A stretch of 64,000 bases of DNA, from NCBI RefSeq assembly GCF_025290915.1, contig NZ_JAOCQE010000007.1, positions 1 through 64,000 of the forward strand, written 5' to 3'. The position numbers and the translations under genes were made by a program. The notes below the pieces were generated by a model. It saw only the letters and a list, made by a program, of their open reading frames with translations, searched no databases and was not told the origin of the DNA. This document shows positions 32,196 to 41,441 of this stretch, one piece after another. This DNA is from Streptomyces sp. 15-116A. Its GTDB lineage: Bacteria; Actinomycetota; Actinomycetes; Streptomycetales; Streptomycetaceae. The stretch's first letter is position 1, and every line of letters begins with the position of its first letter.

Positions 32196-33832
32196 GCCTC
32201 GCCTCCCGGGACCGGGACCGTGGCCGGCGAGGCCGCCCTCAGCGGCAGCCGTGCCTCGAAGCACGCGCCGCCCCCCTCCGCCGAGGTCACCGTCAGGGCG
32301 CCGCCATGGCGGATCACCGCCTGGCGGACCAGGGCGAGGCCCAGGCCCCGGCCGCCCGGTCCGGACGGCTTGGTGGTGAAGCCGCGCTGGAACACCGTCT
32401 CCGTCTGGTCCGGGTCCACGCCCGGGCCGGTGTCGGAGACGCGGAGGATCAGCTCGCCGTCGTCGTCGGTGAGCGCCGTGACCGTCACCCGGGGGCCGAT
32501 GCCGCCCTGGGCCGCGTCGACCGCGTTGTCGATCAGGTTGCCGAGGATGGTGACCAGGTCGCGGGCCGGGAGGCTGTCCAGGAGGAGACCGTCGTCCAGG
32601 CGGCTGTCCTCGGACACCACCAGCTCCACGCCCCGCTCGTTGGCCTGGGCCGTCTTGCCCAGCAGCAGCGCCGCAAGCACCGGCTCGCTCACCGCCGCCA
32701 CCACCTGGTCGGTGAGCGCCTGCGCCAGCTCCAGCTCGGCGGTCGCGAAGTCCACCGCCTCCTCGGCGCGGCCCAGCTCGATCAGCGAGACCACGGTGTG
32801 CAGCCGGTTCGCCGCCTCGTGCGCCTGCGAGCGCAGCGCCTGGGTGAAGCCCCGCTCGGAGTCCAGCTCACCCATCAGCGACTGGAGCTCGGTCACATCG
32901 CGCAGGGTGACCACCGTGCCGCGGCGCTCCCCGCCCGACACCGGGGAGGTGTTCACCACCAGCACCCGGTCCGCCGTCAGGTGCACCTCGTCCATCCGGG
33001 GCTCCGAGGCGAGCAGCGCACCCGTCAGCGGCGCCGGAAGCCCCAGCTCCGCGACCGACCTGCCCACCACGTCCTCCTCCGGCGACACCCCCAGCAGCTC
33101 CCGCCCGCCGTCGTTGATCAGCGCGACCCTGTACTGCCCGTCCAGCATCAGCAGCCCCTCGCGCACGGCGTGGAGCGCGGCCTGATGGTAGTCGTGCATA
33201 CGGCTCAGCTCGGTCGCGTTCATGCCGTGGGTGTGCCGGCGCAGCCGGGCGTTGATGACGTACGTCCCGATCGCGCCGAGCCCCAGCGCGCCGGCCGCGA
33301 CCGCGAGCAGCGCCGCCAGCTGGCCCTGGACCCGCTGGCTGATCTCCTCCACCCGGATGCCCGCGCTGACCAGCCCCACGATCCGCTCGCCGTCCCGGAC
33401 CGGCGTGACCGCGCGGACGGACGGGCCGAGCGTGCCGGTGTAGGTCTCGGTGAAGGTGCGGCCCTGCAACGCCGGGGCCGTGTGGCCGATGAAGGCGCGC
33501 CCTATCTGGTCCGGGTCGGGGTGCGTCCAGCGGATGCCCCGCGGGTTCATGATCGTGACGAAGTCGACGTCCGTATGCCGGACGACCGCCACCGCGTACG
33601 GCTGGAGCTCGGCCGAGGGGTCGGAGGTGCGGATCGCCCGCCGCACGGAGGGCGAGTCGGCGACGGAGCGGGCCACCGCCGTGGCCTGCCGGCCGGCCGC
33701 CTCCTCGGCCTGGCTGCGGTCGCTGACGTACGTGAACAGCGCGTACCCCGCCACGAGGACCGCTATGAGCACGGCCTGCATGGCGAACAGCTGGCCCGCG
33801 AGACTCCGGGGCCGGGGGACGGGGATGCGCAT
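32192..33832 (-). CDS. Sensor histidine kinase of the CitA/DcuS type
   Basis: The kinase has 546 residues from the ATG at 33832. Two membrane helices (near 15-37 and 175-197) bracket an extracytoplasmic single-Cache/PAS sensor (VDFVTIMNPRGIRWTHPDP). A cytoplasmic PAS follows (LINDGGRELLGVSPEE), then a SpoOB-type helix SQAHEAANRLHTVVSLIELG with the phospho-His, and an ATPase domain (NLIDNAVDAA; DTGPGVD; GRGLGLALV). This architecture senses citrate or C4-dicarboxylates in known members. Divergent from the DctA-like gene. Confidence 0.94.
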   Translation of the reverse strand: MRIPVPRPRSLAGQLFAMQAVLIAVLVAGYALFTYVSDRSQAEEAAGRQATAVARSVADSPSVRRAIRTSDPSAELQPYAVAVVRHTDVDFVTIMNPRGIRWTHPDPDQIGRAFIGHTAPALQGRTFTETYTGTLGPSVRAVTPVRDGERIVGLVSAGIRVEEISQRVQGQLAALLAVAAGALGLGAIGTYVINARLRRHTHGMNATELSRMHDYHQAALHAVREGLLMLDGQYRVALINDGGRELLGVSPEEDVVGRSVAELGLPAPLTGALLASEPRMDEVHLTADRVLVVNTSPVSGGERRGTVVTLRDVTELQSLMGELDSERGFTQALRSQAHEAANRLHTVVSLIELGRAEEAVDFATAELELAQALTDQVVAAVSEPVLAALLLGKTAQANERGVELVVSEDSRLDDGLLLDSLPARDLVTILGNLIDNAVDAAQGGIGPRVTVTALTDDDGELILRVSDTGPGVDPDQTETVFQRGFTTKPSGPGGRGLGLALVRQAVIRHGGALTVTSAEGGGACFEARLPLRAASPATVPVPGGEA

Positions 33833-33983
33833 GCCGTCAGTGTGCCTCGCACGGTGAGCGTGAACTAAATGAACGGAAGGGTGACCGCCCTCACAGGCCG
33901 GGAGATAGTCACGGCATTCCTCAATTCCCCCGGACGTGAGCCGCACGCCGGTGTTGCCGACGAAGACGTCAAGGAGGGCAGCC

Positions 33984-35372
33984 GTGGCCGCCAGCACCCC
34001 CGAAACGGCACCCGCAGTGAAGAAACGGGACCGCACCCACTATCTCTACATCGCGGTGATCATCGCGGTCGCCCTCGGTATCGCCGTCGGCCTGATCGCA
34101 CCGGACTTCGCGGTCGAGCTGAAGCCGATCGGCACCGGGTTCGTGAACCTGATCAAGATGATGATCTCGCCGATCATCTTCTGCACCATCGTGCTGGGCA
34201 TCGGCTCCGTACGGAAGGCCGCCAAGGTCGGCGCCGTCGGCGGTATCGCCATGGTCTACTTCCTGGTCATGTCGCTGGTCGCGCTGGGCATCGGCCTGGT
34301 TGTCGGCAACATCCTGGAGCCGGGCACCGGCCTCGCGATCACCGACGCGGTGAAGGAGACCGGGCACGCCCAGGTCGACGCTGAGGCCAAGGACACCACC
34401 GAGTTCCTGCTGGGCATCATCCCGACCACGATCGTGTCCGCGTTCACCCAGGGCGAGGTGCTGCAGACCCTGCTGATCGCGCTGCTCTGCGGCTTCGCGC
34501 TGCAGGCCATGGGCGGCGCCGGGCAGCCGATCCTGCGCGGGATCGAGCACATCCAGCGGCTGGTCTTCCGGGTCCTGGCCATGATCATGTGGGCCGCGCC
34601 GATCGGTGCGTTCGGTGCCATGGCCGCCGTCACCGGCTCCGCGGGCCTGGACGCGCTCAAGAGCCTCGCGGTGCTGATGCTGGGCTTCTACGTCACCTGT
34701 GTGCTGTTCATCTTCCTGGTGCTGGGCGCGCTGCTGCGTATCGTCGCCGGGCTCAACATCCTCACCCTGTTCAAGTACCTGGGCCGTGAGTTCCTGCTGA
34801 TCCTGTCCACGTCCTCGTCCGAGTCCGCGCTGCCGCGGCTCATCGCGAAGATGGAGCACCTCGGCGTCAGCAAGCCGGTCGTCGGCATCACCGTCCCGAC
34901 CGGCTACTCCTTCAACCTCGACGGCACCATGATCTACATGACCATGGCCTCGCTGTTCATCGCCGACGCCATGGGCACGCCGATGTCGGTCGGCGAGCAG
35001 ATCCCGCTGCTGCTGTTCCTGCTGGTCGCCTCGAAGGGCGCGGCGGGTGTCACGGGCGCGGGTCTGGCGACGCTGGCCGGTGGGCTGCAGTCGCACAAGC
35101 CCGCCCTGGTGGACGGCATCGGCCTGATCGTCGGCATCGACCGCTTCATGAGCGAGGCCCGTGCCCTGACCAACTTCGCGGGCAACGCGGTCGCCACGGT
35201 GCTGGTCGGCACCTGGACCAAGGAGATCGACAAGGAGCGCGTCGACGAGGTGCTCGCCGGCCGCATCCCCTTCGACGAGAAGACCCTCCTGGACGACCAC
35301 GGCTCCGTCCCGGACACCGACCGCGCCGAGCTGCCGGAGCCCGGCGGCGAGAAGGAGCTGGCGAAGGCCTGA
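33984..35372 (+). CDS. dctA: C4-dicarboxylate:cation symporter, DctA-like (SDF family)
   Basis: The GTG at 33984 has AAGGAGGG five bases upstream, giving 462 residues; the longer frame lacks such a site. The SDF hallmarks are present: the serine-rich hairpin STSSSESALPR, VPTGYSFNLDGTMIYM (NxDGT), and DRFMSEARALTNFAGNAVAT with the substrate-binding Arg and Asn. Eight membrane helices plus re-entrant loops are expected. It takes up succinate, fumarate or malate with H+ or Na+. Expression is probably driven by the divergent two-component system. Confidence 0.94.
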   Translation: MAASTPETAPAVKKRDRTHYLYIAVIIAVALGIAVGLIAPDFAVELKPIGTGFVNLIKMMISPIIFCTIVLGIGSVRKAAKVGAVGGIAMVYFLVMSLVALGIGLVVGNILEPGTGLAITDAVKETGHAQVDAEAKDTTEFLLGIIPTTIVSAFTQGEVLQTLLIALLCGFALQAMGGAGQPILRGIEHIQRLVFRVLAMIMWAAPIGAFGAMAAVTGSAGLDALKSLAVLMLGFYVTCVLFIFLVLGALLRIVAGLNILTLFKYLGREFLLILSTSSSESALPRLIAKMEHLGVSKPVVGITVPTGYSFNLDGTMIYMTMASLFIADAMGTPMSVGEQIPLLLFLLVASKGAAGVTGAGLATLAGGLQSHKPALVDGIGLIVGIDRFMSEARALTNFAGNAVATVLVGTWTKEIDKERVDEVLAGRIPFDEKTLLDDHGSVPDTDRAELPEPGGEKELAKA

Positions 35373-35395
35373 CAGCTCCTGCCCTCCCCCACCCC

Positions 35396-35430
35396 GGACA
35401 CGGCCCGGGCCTGAACCCCGGGCCGTGTCC
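35396..35430 (+). terminator. Terminator after dctA
   Basis: A perfect 14-bp stem, GGACACGGCCCGGG with its complement, has a seven-base loop (35410-35416), 24 bases after the dctA stop. Confidence 0.85.
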
Positions 35431-35445
35431 TGCGGGCCCCCGGCC

Positions 35446-35490
35446 GCCGAGCGGTCAGGTTCCTTCCCCCACGGACCTGGCCGCTCGGCC
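35446..35490. terminator. Second hairpin between dctA and merR
   Basis: A 15-bp stem with one G-T pair (35446-35460 with 35476-35490) and a 15-base loop follows the dctA terminator. It ends just before the merR promoter and may insulate it. Confidence 0.5.
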
Positions 35491-35506
35491 CTTTGCCGGA
35501 TCGCTG

Positions 35507-35537
35507 TTGCCCTGACGTCGGCGTCAAGGCTTACGTT
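35507..35537 (+). promoter_or_regulatory. MerR-type promoter with 19-base spacer and operator dyad
   Basis: TTGCCC (35507-35512) and TACGTT (35532-35537) are 19 bases apart, the overlong spacing that MerR proteins correct by untwisting DNA. The spacer contains GCCCTGACG (35509-35517) and CGTCAAGGC (35522-35530), a 9-4-9 dyad with one mismatch. The predicted transcription start falls on or next to the ATG at 35544, implying a leaderless mRNA. Confidence 0.75.
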
Positions 35538-35543
35538 CGACGC

Positions 35544-35972
35544 ATGCGAATCGGCGAGCTGGCCGCACGGGCCGGGACCACCACGCGGACGCTGCGGTAC
35601 TACGAGGCACGCGGGCTGCTGCCCGCGCGGCGTGCGGGCAACGGTTATCGGACGTACGACGAGAGCGATCTGAAGCTGCTGCGGCAGATCCGCACGCTGC
35701 AGGACTTCGGGTTCGGCCTGGAGGAGACCCGGCCCTTCGTGGAGTGCCTGCGGGCCGGGCACCCCGAGGGCGACTCCTGCCCCGCCTCGCTCGCGGTCTA
35801 CCGGCGCAAGCTGGACGAACTCGACGCGCTCATCGGCGAGTTGCAGACCGTGCGGGCGAAGGTGGGTCAGCAGCTGGCGCGGGCGGAGTCGGCCCGTGCG
35901 GAGCTGGCCGCCGACGCTGCGGTACCGGGCGGTCCGGAGCCGCTGTGCGAACTGGGAGGGAAGCACAGGTGA
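35544..35972 (+). CDS. MerR-family regulator, redox-type candidate
   Basis: A 142-residue protein. The winged HTH is classic: MRIGELAARAGTTTRTLRYYE, then ARGLLPARRAGNGYRTYDE. A dimerisation coiled coil runs from about residue 75 to 125. Cysteines occur in VECLRAG, DSCPASL and PLCELGG, but no ordered CxxC cluster as in SoxR. Its stop overlaps the thioredoxin start, and the operator lies in its own promoter, so it likely self-activates with thioredoxin under thiol or electrophile stress. Confidence 0.9.
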   Translation: MRIGELAARAGTTTRTLRYYEARGLLPARRAGNGYRTYDESDLKLLRQIRTLQDFGFGLEETRPFVECLRAGHPEGDSCPASLAVYRRKLDELDALIGELQTVRAKVGQQLARAESARAELAADAAVPGGPEPLCELGGKHR

Positions 35973-36301
35973 GCAGGGCGAGTGGAGTGGCCGAGGTGAC
36001 CGACGCGGACTTCGCGACGGAGGTGATCGGGGCGTCGACGCCGGTGCTGGTGGAGTTCACCGCCGACTGGTGCCCGCCGTGCCGGCAGATGGCACCGGTA
36101 CTGAGCGCGCTGGCCGCCGAGGAGGCGGGCCGGCTGAAGGTGGTCCAGCTGAACGTGGACGCCAACCCCGGCACCACCAACGCGTACAAGGTGCTGTCGA
36201 TGCCGACGTTCATGGTGTTCCGCGACGGGGAACCGCTGCGGTCGATGGTGGGGGCCAGGCCCAAGCGGCGGCTGCTGGAGGAGCTGGCCGACGTGCTCTG
36301 A
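35969..36301 (+). CDS. Thioredoxin with a CPPC active site
   Basis: A 110-residue thioredoxin. The active site is ADWCPPCRQM, with proline instead of the usual glycine after the first cysteine, which tends to raise or lower redox potential relative to CGPC. The cis-proline loop SMPTFMVF and the DANPG segment are present. The GTG start overlaps the merR stop (GTGA), so expression follows MerR. A strong terminator ends the operon. Confidence 0.93.
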   Translation: MSRASGVAEVTDADFATEVIGASTPVLVEFTADWCPPCRQMAPVLSALAAEEAGRLKVVQLNVDANPGTTNAYKVLSMPTFMVFRDGEPLRSMVGARPKRRLLEELADVL

Positions 36302-36310
36302 GCCCAGCAG

Positions 36311-36356
36311 CGCAAGGAAAACCCCCGGACAATTGCGTCCGGGGGTTTTCCTTGCG
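36311..36356. terminator. 20-bp perfect terminator hairpin after the thioredoxin gene
   Basis: Arms 36311-36330 and 36337-36356 are fully complementary with an AATTGC loop; the 3' arm carries a GGGGGTTTTCC run. It insulates the merR-trx operon from the HelD gene. Confidence 0.92.
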
Positions 36357-36437
36357 TATATTCATTGATTCGCGACTTCAATTCGGAGAGGTCGCGGATA
36401 AGTTCAGTGAGCACAGTATATCCGGGCGGGAGTGGAA

Positions 36438-38696
36438 TTGTCAAACACCGAATTTCCGGACGATGAATTGCGGCACGAACAGGAATTCATCGACGGGCTG
36501 TACGCACGCGTGGACGCCCTGCGAGGTGACACCGAGGGGTCCCTCACCGACGCGCTCGCCCAGGGCAACACCCCCATGCAGGCCCGGCTGGAGCGCGACA
36601 TCCTCGTCGCCGAGCGCTCCGGGCTGCTCGCCGCGCTCAACGCGGTGGACGGCTCCCTGTGCTTCGGCCGGATCGACCTGACCTCCGGCGACACCCACCA
36701 CATCGGCCGCATCGGCCTGCGCGCCGACGACGCCGAGCGCACCCCGGTGCTGATCGACTGGCGCGCCGACGTCGCCCGCCCCTTCTACCTGGCCACCGGC
36801 CACACCCCGATGGGGCTCAGGCGCCGCCGGCACATCTCCACCGAGGGCCGCGAGGTCACCGCCCTGCACGACGAGATCCTTGACCTCGGCGACGAGACCC
36901 GCACCGGGCACGAGGACCCCAGCGGCGACGCCGTACTGCTCGCCGCGCTCAACTCCGCGCGCACCGGCCGCATGGGCGACATCGTGCGCACCATCCAGGC
37001 CGACCAGGACCGCATCATCCGCGCCCCGCACCGCGGCGTCCTGGTCGTCGAGGGCGGCCCCGGCACCGGCAAGACCGCCGTCGCCCTGCACCGCGCCGCC
37101 TACCTCCTCTACGAGCACCGCGAACTGCTGGCCCGCCGCGCCGTCCTCATCGTCGGCCCCAACCCGGCGTTCCTCGGCTACATCGGGGAGGTCCTGCCCA
37201 GCCTCGGCGAGACCGGGGTGCTCCTCGCGACGGTCGGCGAGCTGTTCCCCGGCGTGAAGGCGACGAAGACCGACACCCCCGAGGCGGCCGCCGTGAAAGG
37301 CCGCGCCGACATGGCCGACGTCCTCGCCGAGGTCGTCCGCAGTCGGCAGGCGCTGCCCGACCCGGTGATCACCATCGAGCACGAGCGCGACATCCTCATG
37401 CTCGACGACGGCCTGGTGAACGTCGCCCGCGAACGCACCCGTGCGACCAAGCTGCCGCACAACGCCGCACGCGAGCACTTCGAGGGGCACATCCTCAACA
37501 CGCTCACGGATCTGTACGCCGAGCGCATCGGCACGGATCCGTTCGACGGCTCGAATCTGCTCGACCCGAGTGACATCACGCAGATCCGCGACGATCTCGC
37601 CGAGAACCCGGAAGTCTGGTCCGCCATCGACCAGTTGTGGCCGAGGGTCACTCCGCAGCAGCTCGTCGCGGACTTCCTGGCCGCGCCCGAGGACTTCCTG
37701 CCGGCCGAGGACGCCGACGCGATCCGCCGCCCGGTGACCCGGCACTGGACCGTCTCCGACGTGCCGCTGCTCGACGAGGCGGCGGAACTCCTCGGTGAGG
37801 ACGACCGCATCGCGCGCGAGCGGGCCGAGCGGGAGCGGCTGCGGCAGATCGCGTACGCGCAGGGCGTGCTCGACGTGTCCTACGCGTCGCGGACGTACGA
37901 GTTCGAGGACAAGGAGGAGGACGACCCCGAGGCCTCCGAGGTGCTCTCCGCGCACGACATCATCGACGCGGAGCGCTTCGCGGAACGGCACGAGGAGGAC
38001 GACCACCGCAGTGCGGCGGAGCGGGCCGCCGCCGACCGGACGTGGGCGTTCGGGCACATCATCGTCGACGAGGCGCAGGAGTTGTCGCCGATGGCGTGGC
38101 GGCTGCTGATGCGGCGCAGTCCGACGCGGTCGATGACGCTGGTCGGGGATCCGGCGCAGACGTCGGAGGCGGGGGGTGTGGGGTCCTGGGCGGAGATTCT
38201 CGAGCCGTATGTCGAGGACCGGTGGGAGCACACGCGTCTCGGCGTCAACTACCGGACGCCGTCCGAGGTCATGGACGTGGCTGCGGCTGTCGTCCGCGCC
38301 GAGAATGCTGGGTTCGAGCCGCCGAGTTCGGTGCGGAGCACTGGCGTGCGGCCTTGGGTGCGGGCGGTGGATGATCTGCCGGGGGCTGTGGCCGAGGCGG
38401 TGCGTGAGCTTACGCCGGAGGAGGGGCGGGTTGCTGTGATTGCGCCCCGTGAGCTGCATCGGGCGCTGGCTGCGAGGTTGGACGGCGTGACTGCGGGGGC
38501 TGAGCCGGACCTGACGCACACGGTAGTGCTGCTTGATGCGCGTCAGGCCAAGGGGCTTGAGTTCGACTCCGTGTTGGTGGTCGAGCCTGGAAGATACGGC
38601 ACGAGTGATCTGTATGTGGCGCTGACCCGGGCTACGCAGCGGCTCGGGGTTGTGCATGCCGAGCCGCTGCCGAAGGGGCTGGTCGATGTGGTGTAG
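36438..38696 (+). CDS. helD: HelD-type UvrD-like RNA polymerase-recycling protein
   Basis: The best start is TTG 36438, five bases after GGGAG; the GTG at 36432 overlaps that site. The protein has 752 residues. It has the superfamily-1 Walker A GGPGTGKTAVALHRA near residue 207, DEAQELS (motif II) near 550, and motif VI-like VALTRATQR near the end. The acidic insert before motif II, AHDIIDAERFAERHEEDDHRS, resembles the primary-channel loop of mycobacterial HelD, which removes RNA polymerase from DNA; the related HelR protects polymerase from rifampicin. I see no rifamycin-associated element upstream, so induction by rifamycins is not indicated. Confidence 0.88.
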   Translation: MSNTEFPDDELRHEQEFIDGLYARVDALRGDTEGSLTDALAQGNTPMQARLERDILVAERSGLLAALNAVDGSLCFGRIDLTSGDTHHIGRIGLRADDAERTPVLIDWRADVARPFYLATGHTPMGLRRRRHISTEGREVTALHDEILDLGDETRTGHEDPSGDAVLLAALNSARTGRMGDIVRTIQADQDRIIRAPHRGVLVVEGGPGTGKTAVALHRAAYLLYEHRELLARRAVLIVGPNPAFLGYIGEVLPSLGETGVLLATVGELFPGVKATKTDTPEAAAVKGRADMADVLAEVVRSRQALPDPVITIEHERDILMLDDGLVNVARERTRATKLPHNAAREHFEGHILNTLTDLYAERIGTDPFDGSNLLDPSDITQIRDDLAENPEVWSAIDQLWPRVTPQQLVADFLAAPEDFLPAEDADAIRRPVTRHWTVSDVPLLDEAAELLGEDDRIARERAERERLRQIAYAQGVLDVSYASRTYEFEDKEEDDPEASEVLSAHDIIDAERFAERHEEDDHRSAAERAAADRTWAFGHIIVDEAQELSPMAWRLLMRRSPTRSMTLVGDPAQTSEAGGVGSWAEILEPYVEDRWEHTRLGVNYRTPSEVMDVAAAVVRAENAGFEPPSSVRSTGVRPWVRAVDDLPGAVAEAVRELTPEEGRVAVIAPRELHRALAARLDGVTAGAEPDLTHTVVLLDARQAKGLEFDSVLVVEPGRYGTSDLYVALTRATQRLGVVHAEPLPKGLVDVV

Positions 38697-38700
38697 CGGT

Positions 38701-38743
38701 CTGCGGGTGCGTTGTGGCTGGTCGCGCAGTTCCCCGCGCCCCT
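38701..38743 (+). repeat. Dispersed GC-rich repeat, copy A
   Basis: The element lies in the 63-base gap between convergent helD and glgB. Bases 38714-38743 are identical over 30 bases to the inverse complement of 51240-51269 (copy B). Bases 38701-38727 are identical over 27 bases to 56448-56474 (copy C). It has the feel of an abundant Streptomyces intergenic repeat placed at gene ends. Confidence 0.8.
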
Positions 38744-38759
38744 CAAAAGCGTGTTGGTG

Positions 38760-41411
38760 CTAGGCCGGTCGTAGCCACACCGTCGACAGAGGCGGCAGGG
38801 TCAGGCGGATGCTGGCGGGGAAGCCGTGGCGGCCCTGGGGTTCCGGTTTGATCGGGTCCGGGGTTGTCACGTTGCTGCCGCCGTAGCGGGCGGTGTCGGT
38901 GTTGATCACCTCGTGCCAGGCCGGGATGTCGTCGGGGACGCCGATGCGGTAGTCGTGGCGGACGACCGGGGCGAAGTGGGACACCGCCAGCAGGGGGGTG
39001 CCGTCCGTGTCGTAGCGAAGGAAGGCGAGGACGTTGTCCTCGGCGGCGTCCCCGGTGACCCAGCGGAAGCCGGACGGTTCGGTGTCGCAGCTCCACAGGG
39101 CGGGAGTGTGGCCGTAGACGGTGTTGAGGTCGCGTACCAGGTCGCGTACGCCGCGGTGGTCGGCCTCGGCGCCGTAGTCCGGGTCGAGCAGCCACCAGTC
39201 GGGGCCGTGCGCCTCCGACCACTCGGAGCCCTGGGCGAACTCCTGTCCCATGAACAGGAGTTGCTTGCCGGGGTGGGCCCACATGAAGCCGAGGTAGGCG
39301 CGGAGGTTGGCGCGCTGCTGCCACCAGTCGCCGGGCATCTTCGACACCAGGGACCGCTTGCCGTGCACCACCTCGTCGTGGGAGATCGGCAGCACGTAGT
39401 TCTCGCTGTACGCGTACACCATCGAGAAGGTCATCTCGTGGTGGTGGTAGCTGCGGTGGATCGGGTCGTGGCTCATGTACTGCAGCGAGTCGTGCATCCA
39501 GCCCATGTTCCACTTCAGGCCGAAGCCGAGGCCGCCGAAGCCGCTCGGGCCCTTGTGATGGGTGGCCCGGGTGACGCCGTCCCAGGCGGTGGACTCCTCC
39601 GCGATCGTCACGACCCCGGGCACCCTGCGGTACACGGTCGCGTTCATCTCCTGCAGGAACGCCACCGCGTCCAGGTTCTCCCGGCCGCCGTGCTCGTTGG
39701 GCGTCCACTGGCCCGGCTCGCGCGAGTAGTCCAGGTAGAGCATCGAGGCGACCGCGTCCACGCGCAGGCCGTCGATGTGGAACTCCTCGCACCAGTACAG
39801 GGCGTTGGCGACCAGGAAGTTGCGCACCTCGCGGCGCCCGAAGTCGAACTCCAGGGTGCCCCAGTCGGGGTGGGCGGCCCGCAGCGGGTCCTCGTGCTCG
39901 TACAGCGGCCGGCCGTCGAATTCGGCCAGCGCCCACTCGTCGCGCGGGAAGTGCGCCGGCACCCAGTCCATCAGGACGCCGATCCCGGCCTGGTGCAGGG
40001 CGTCGACCAGATACCTGAAGTCGTCGGGGGTGCCGAGGCGGGCCGTGGGGGCGTAGAAGCCGGTGACCTGGTAGCCCCAGGAGCCGCCGAAGGGGTGCTC
40101 GGCGACCGGCATCAGCTCGACGTGGGTGAAGCCGAGGTCCTTGACATACGCGGGGAGCTGCTCGGCGAGTTGACGGTACGTCAGTCCCGGTCGCCAGGAG
40201 GCGAGATGGACCTCGTACACCGAGAACGGCGCCTTGTGCGCGGGCACCTCGGCGCGGCGTTCCAGCCACTCCGCGTCGCCCCACTCGTAGCGGGAGGAGG
40301 TGACGATCGAGGAGGTGGCCGGGGGGACCTCCGTGCGGCGGGCCAGCGGGTCGGCGCGCAGGGTCTTCGAACCGTCCGGGCGGGTGATCTCGAACTTGTA
40401 CAGCTCGCCCTCGCCGATCCCCGGCACGAACAGCTCCCACACCCCGGAGGAGCCCAGCGAGCGCATGGGCCAGCCGGTGCCGTCCCAGAAGTTGAAGCTG
40501 CCGGCCACCCGCACGCCGAGCGCGTTCGGCGCCCACACGGAGAAACGGGTGCCCGTGACGCCCTGGTGGGTCATGGGGTGGGCGCCGAGCACCGTCCACA
40601 GCTGCTCGTGGCGGCCCTCGCCGATCAGGTGCAGGTCCAGTTCGCCGAGCGTCGGCAGGAAGCGGTACGCGTCCTCGATCTCCGCCTCCGCCCCCTCGTA
40701 CGTCACCCGCAGCCGGTACGCCGGGACGTCGCTGAGCGGCAGCAGCCCCGAGAAGAAGCCGCTCCCGTCGTCGTGCAGCTCGACGCTGACGCCCCCGGAG
40801 AGCAGGGTCACGCCCAGCGCGTACGGCTTGAACACCCGGAACACCACCCCACCGGGCACCGGGTGCGCCCCGAGCACGGAGTGCGGCGCGTGATGCGTGC
40901 CGCTGAGCAGCCGCTCCCGGTCGACGGCGTCGACGGCCGGTGAGACGGCGAGTTCCATCTCGGGGGGTGCGGTCTGGGCGTGAGCGGGTTCGGCGGCCCG
41001 GGGGCCGTCCTGAAGCACCACGGGCTCCTCGACCGGCGTCGGCTGCGTCACGGGCTTCTTGGCGGCGGCCTTCTTCGCCGCGGTCGTCGCCGCCGTCTTC
41101 TTCGCCGTCGTCTTCTTCGCGGCGGTCTTCGTCGTGGCCGCCGCCTTGGCTGCCGGCTCCCCGGCGGGTTTCCGGGCCTTCGGTGCCGCCTCCGCCGGTG
41201 TCTTCTTCGCCGCCTTCTTCGCCGTCGCCTTCTTCGCGGTGGTCTTCTTGGCGGTCGCTGTCTTCGCCACCGCCTTCTTCGTCACCGCTTTCTTCGCCGT
41301 CGCCTTCTTGGCGGCAGCCTTCTTCGCCGCGGCCTTCTCGGGCGGCTCTGCCACCGCGGGCATCGGCTCGGCTGCCGCGGGCGTCTCGTGGGACTCGGGG
41401 CGGGGGATCAC
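38760..41411 (-). CDS. glgB: 1,4-alpha-glucan branching enzyme with Lys/Ala-rich N-terminal extension
   Basis: The GTG at 41411 follows AGGAGG, giving 883 residues, versus about 730-775 in most GlgBs. Residues about 25-120 are a histone-H1-like run of AAKKA/TAKK repeats, then a Pro-rich linker to the canonical start near 150. Two CBM48-like modules follow, then the GH13 barrel: [17 protein letters not shown] (nucleophile Asp), TIAEESTAW (acid Glu), [10 protein letters not shown]. It adds alpha-1,6 branches to glucan made by GlgE. First-block order glgB-mak-treS-glgE on one strand, glgE transcribed first. Confidence 0.95.
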   Translation of the reverse strand: MIPRPESHETPAAAEPMPAVAEPPEKAAAKKAAAKKATAKKAVTKKAVAKTATAKKTTAKKATAKKAAKKTPAEAAPKARKPAGEPAAKAAATTKTAAKKTTAKKTAATTAAKKAAAKKPVTQPTPVEEPVVLQDGPRAAEPAHAQTAPPEMELAVSPAVDAVDRERLLSGTHHAPHSVLGAHPVPGGVVFRVFKPYALGVTLLSGGVSVELHDDGSGFFSGLLPLSDVPAYRLRVTYEGAEAEIEDAYRFLPTLGELDLHLIGEGRHEQLWTVLGAHPMTHQGVTGTRFSVWAPNALGVRVAGSFNFWDGTGWPMRSLGSSGVWELFVPGIGEGELYKFEITRPDGSKTLRADPLARRTEVPPATSSIVTSSRYEWGDAEWLERRAEVPAHKAPFSVYEVHLASWRPGLTYRQLAEQLPAYVKDLGFTHVELMPVAEHPFGGSWGYQVTGFYAPTARLGTPDDFRYLVDALHQAGIGVLMDWVPAHFPRDEWALAEFDGRPLYEHEDPLRAAHPDWGTLEFDFGRREVRNFLVANALYWCEEFHIDGLRVDAVASMLYLDYSREPGQWTPNEHGGRENLDAVAFLQEMNATVYRRVPGVVTIAEESTAWDGVTRATHHKGPSGFGGLGFGLKWNMGWMHDSLQYMSHDPIHRSYHHHEMTFSMVYAYSENYVLPISHDEVVHGKRSLVSKMPGDWWQQRANLRAYLGFMWAHPGKQLLFMGQEFAQGSEWSEAHGPDWWLLDPDYGAEADHRGVRDLVRDLNTVYGHTPALWSCDTEPSGFRWVTGDAAEDNVLAFLRYDTDGTPLLAVSHFAPVVRHDYRIGVPDDIPAWHEVINTDTARYGGSNVTTPDPIKPEPQGRHGFPASIRLTLPPLSTVWLRPA

Positions 41412-41441
41412 GGGCGAAGCCTCCTGGACGAGCGCGGGGGA

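Noticed and set aside
36357-36437. A rifamycin-associated element ahead of the HelD gene
   Set aside because: The 80 bases contain no 19-bp GGGGCTTGC-type inverted repeat.
41048-41340. Possible CRISPR or satellite array in the periodic GCC/CTT repeats
   Set aside because: This is the reverse of the Lys/Ala-rich coding region of glgB; units are codon-scale with no unique spacers.
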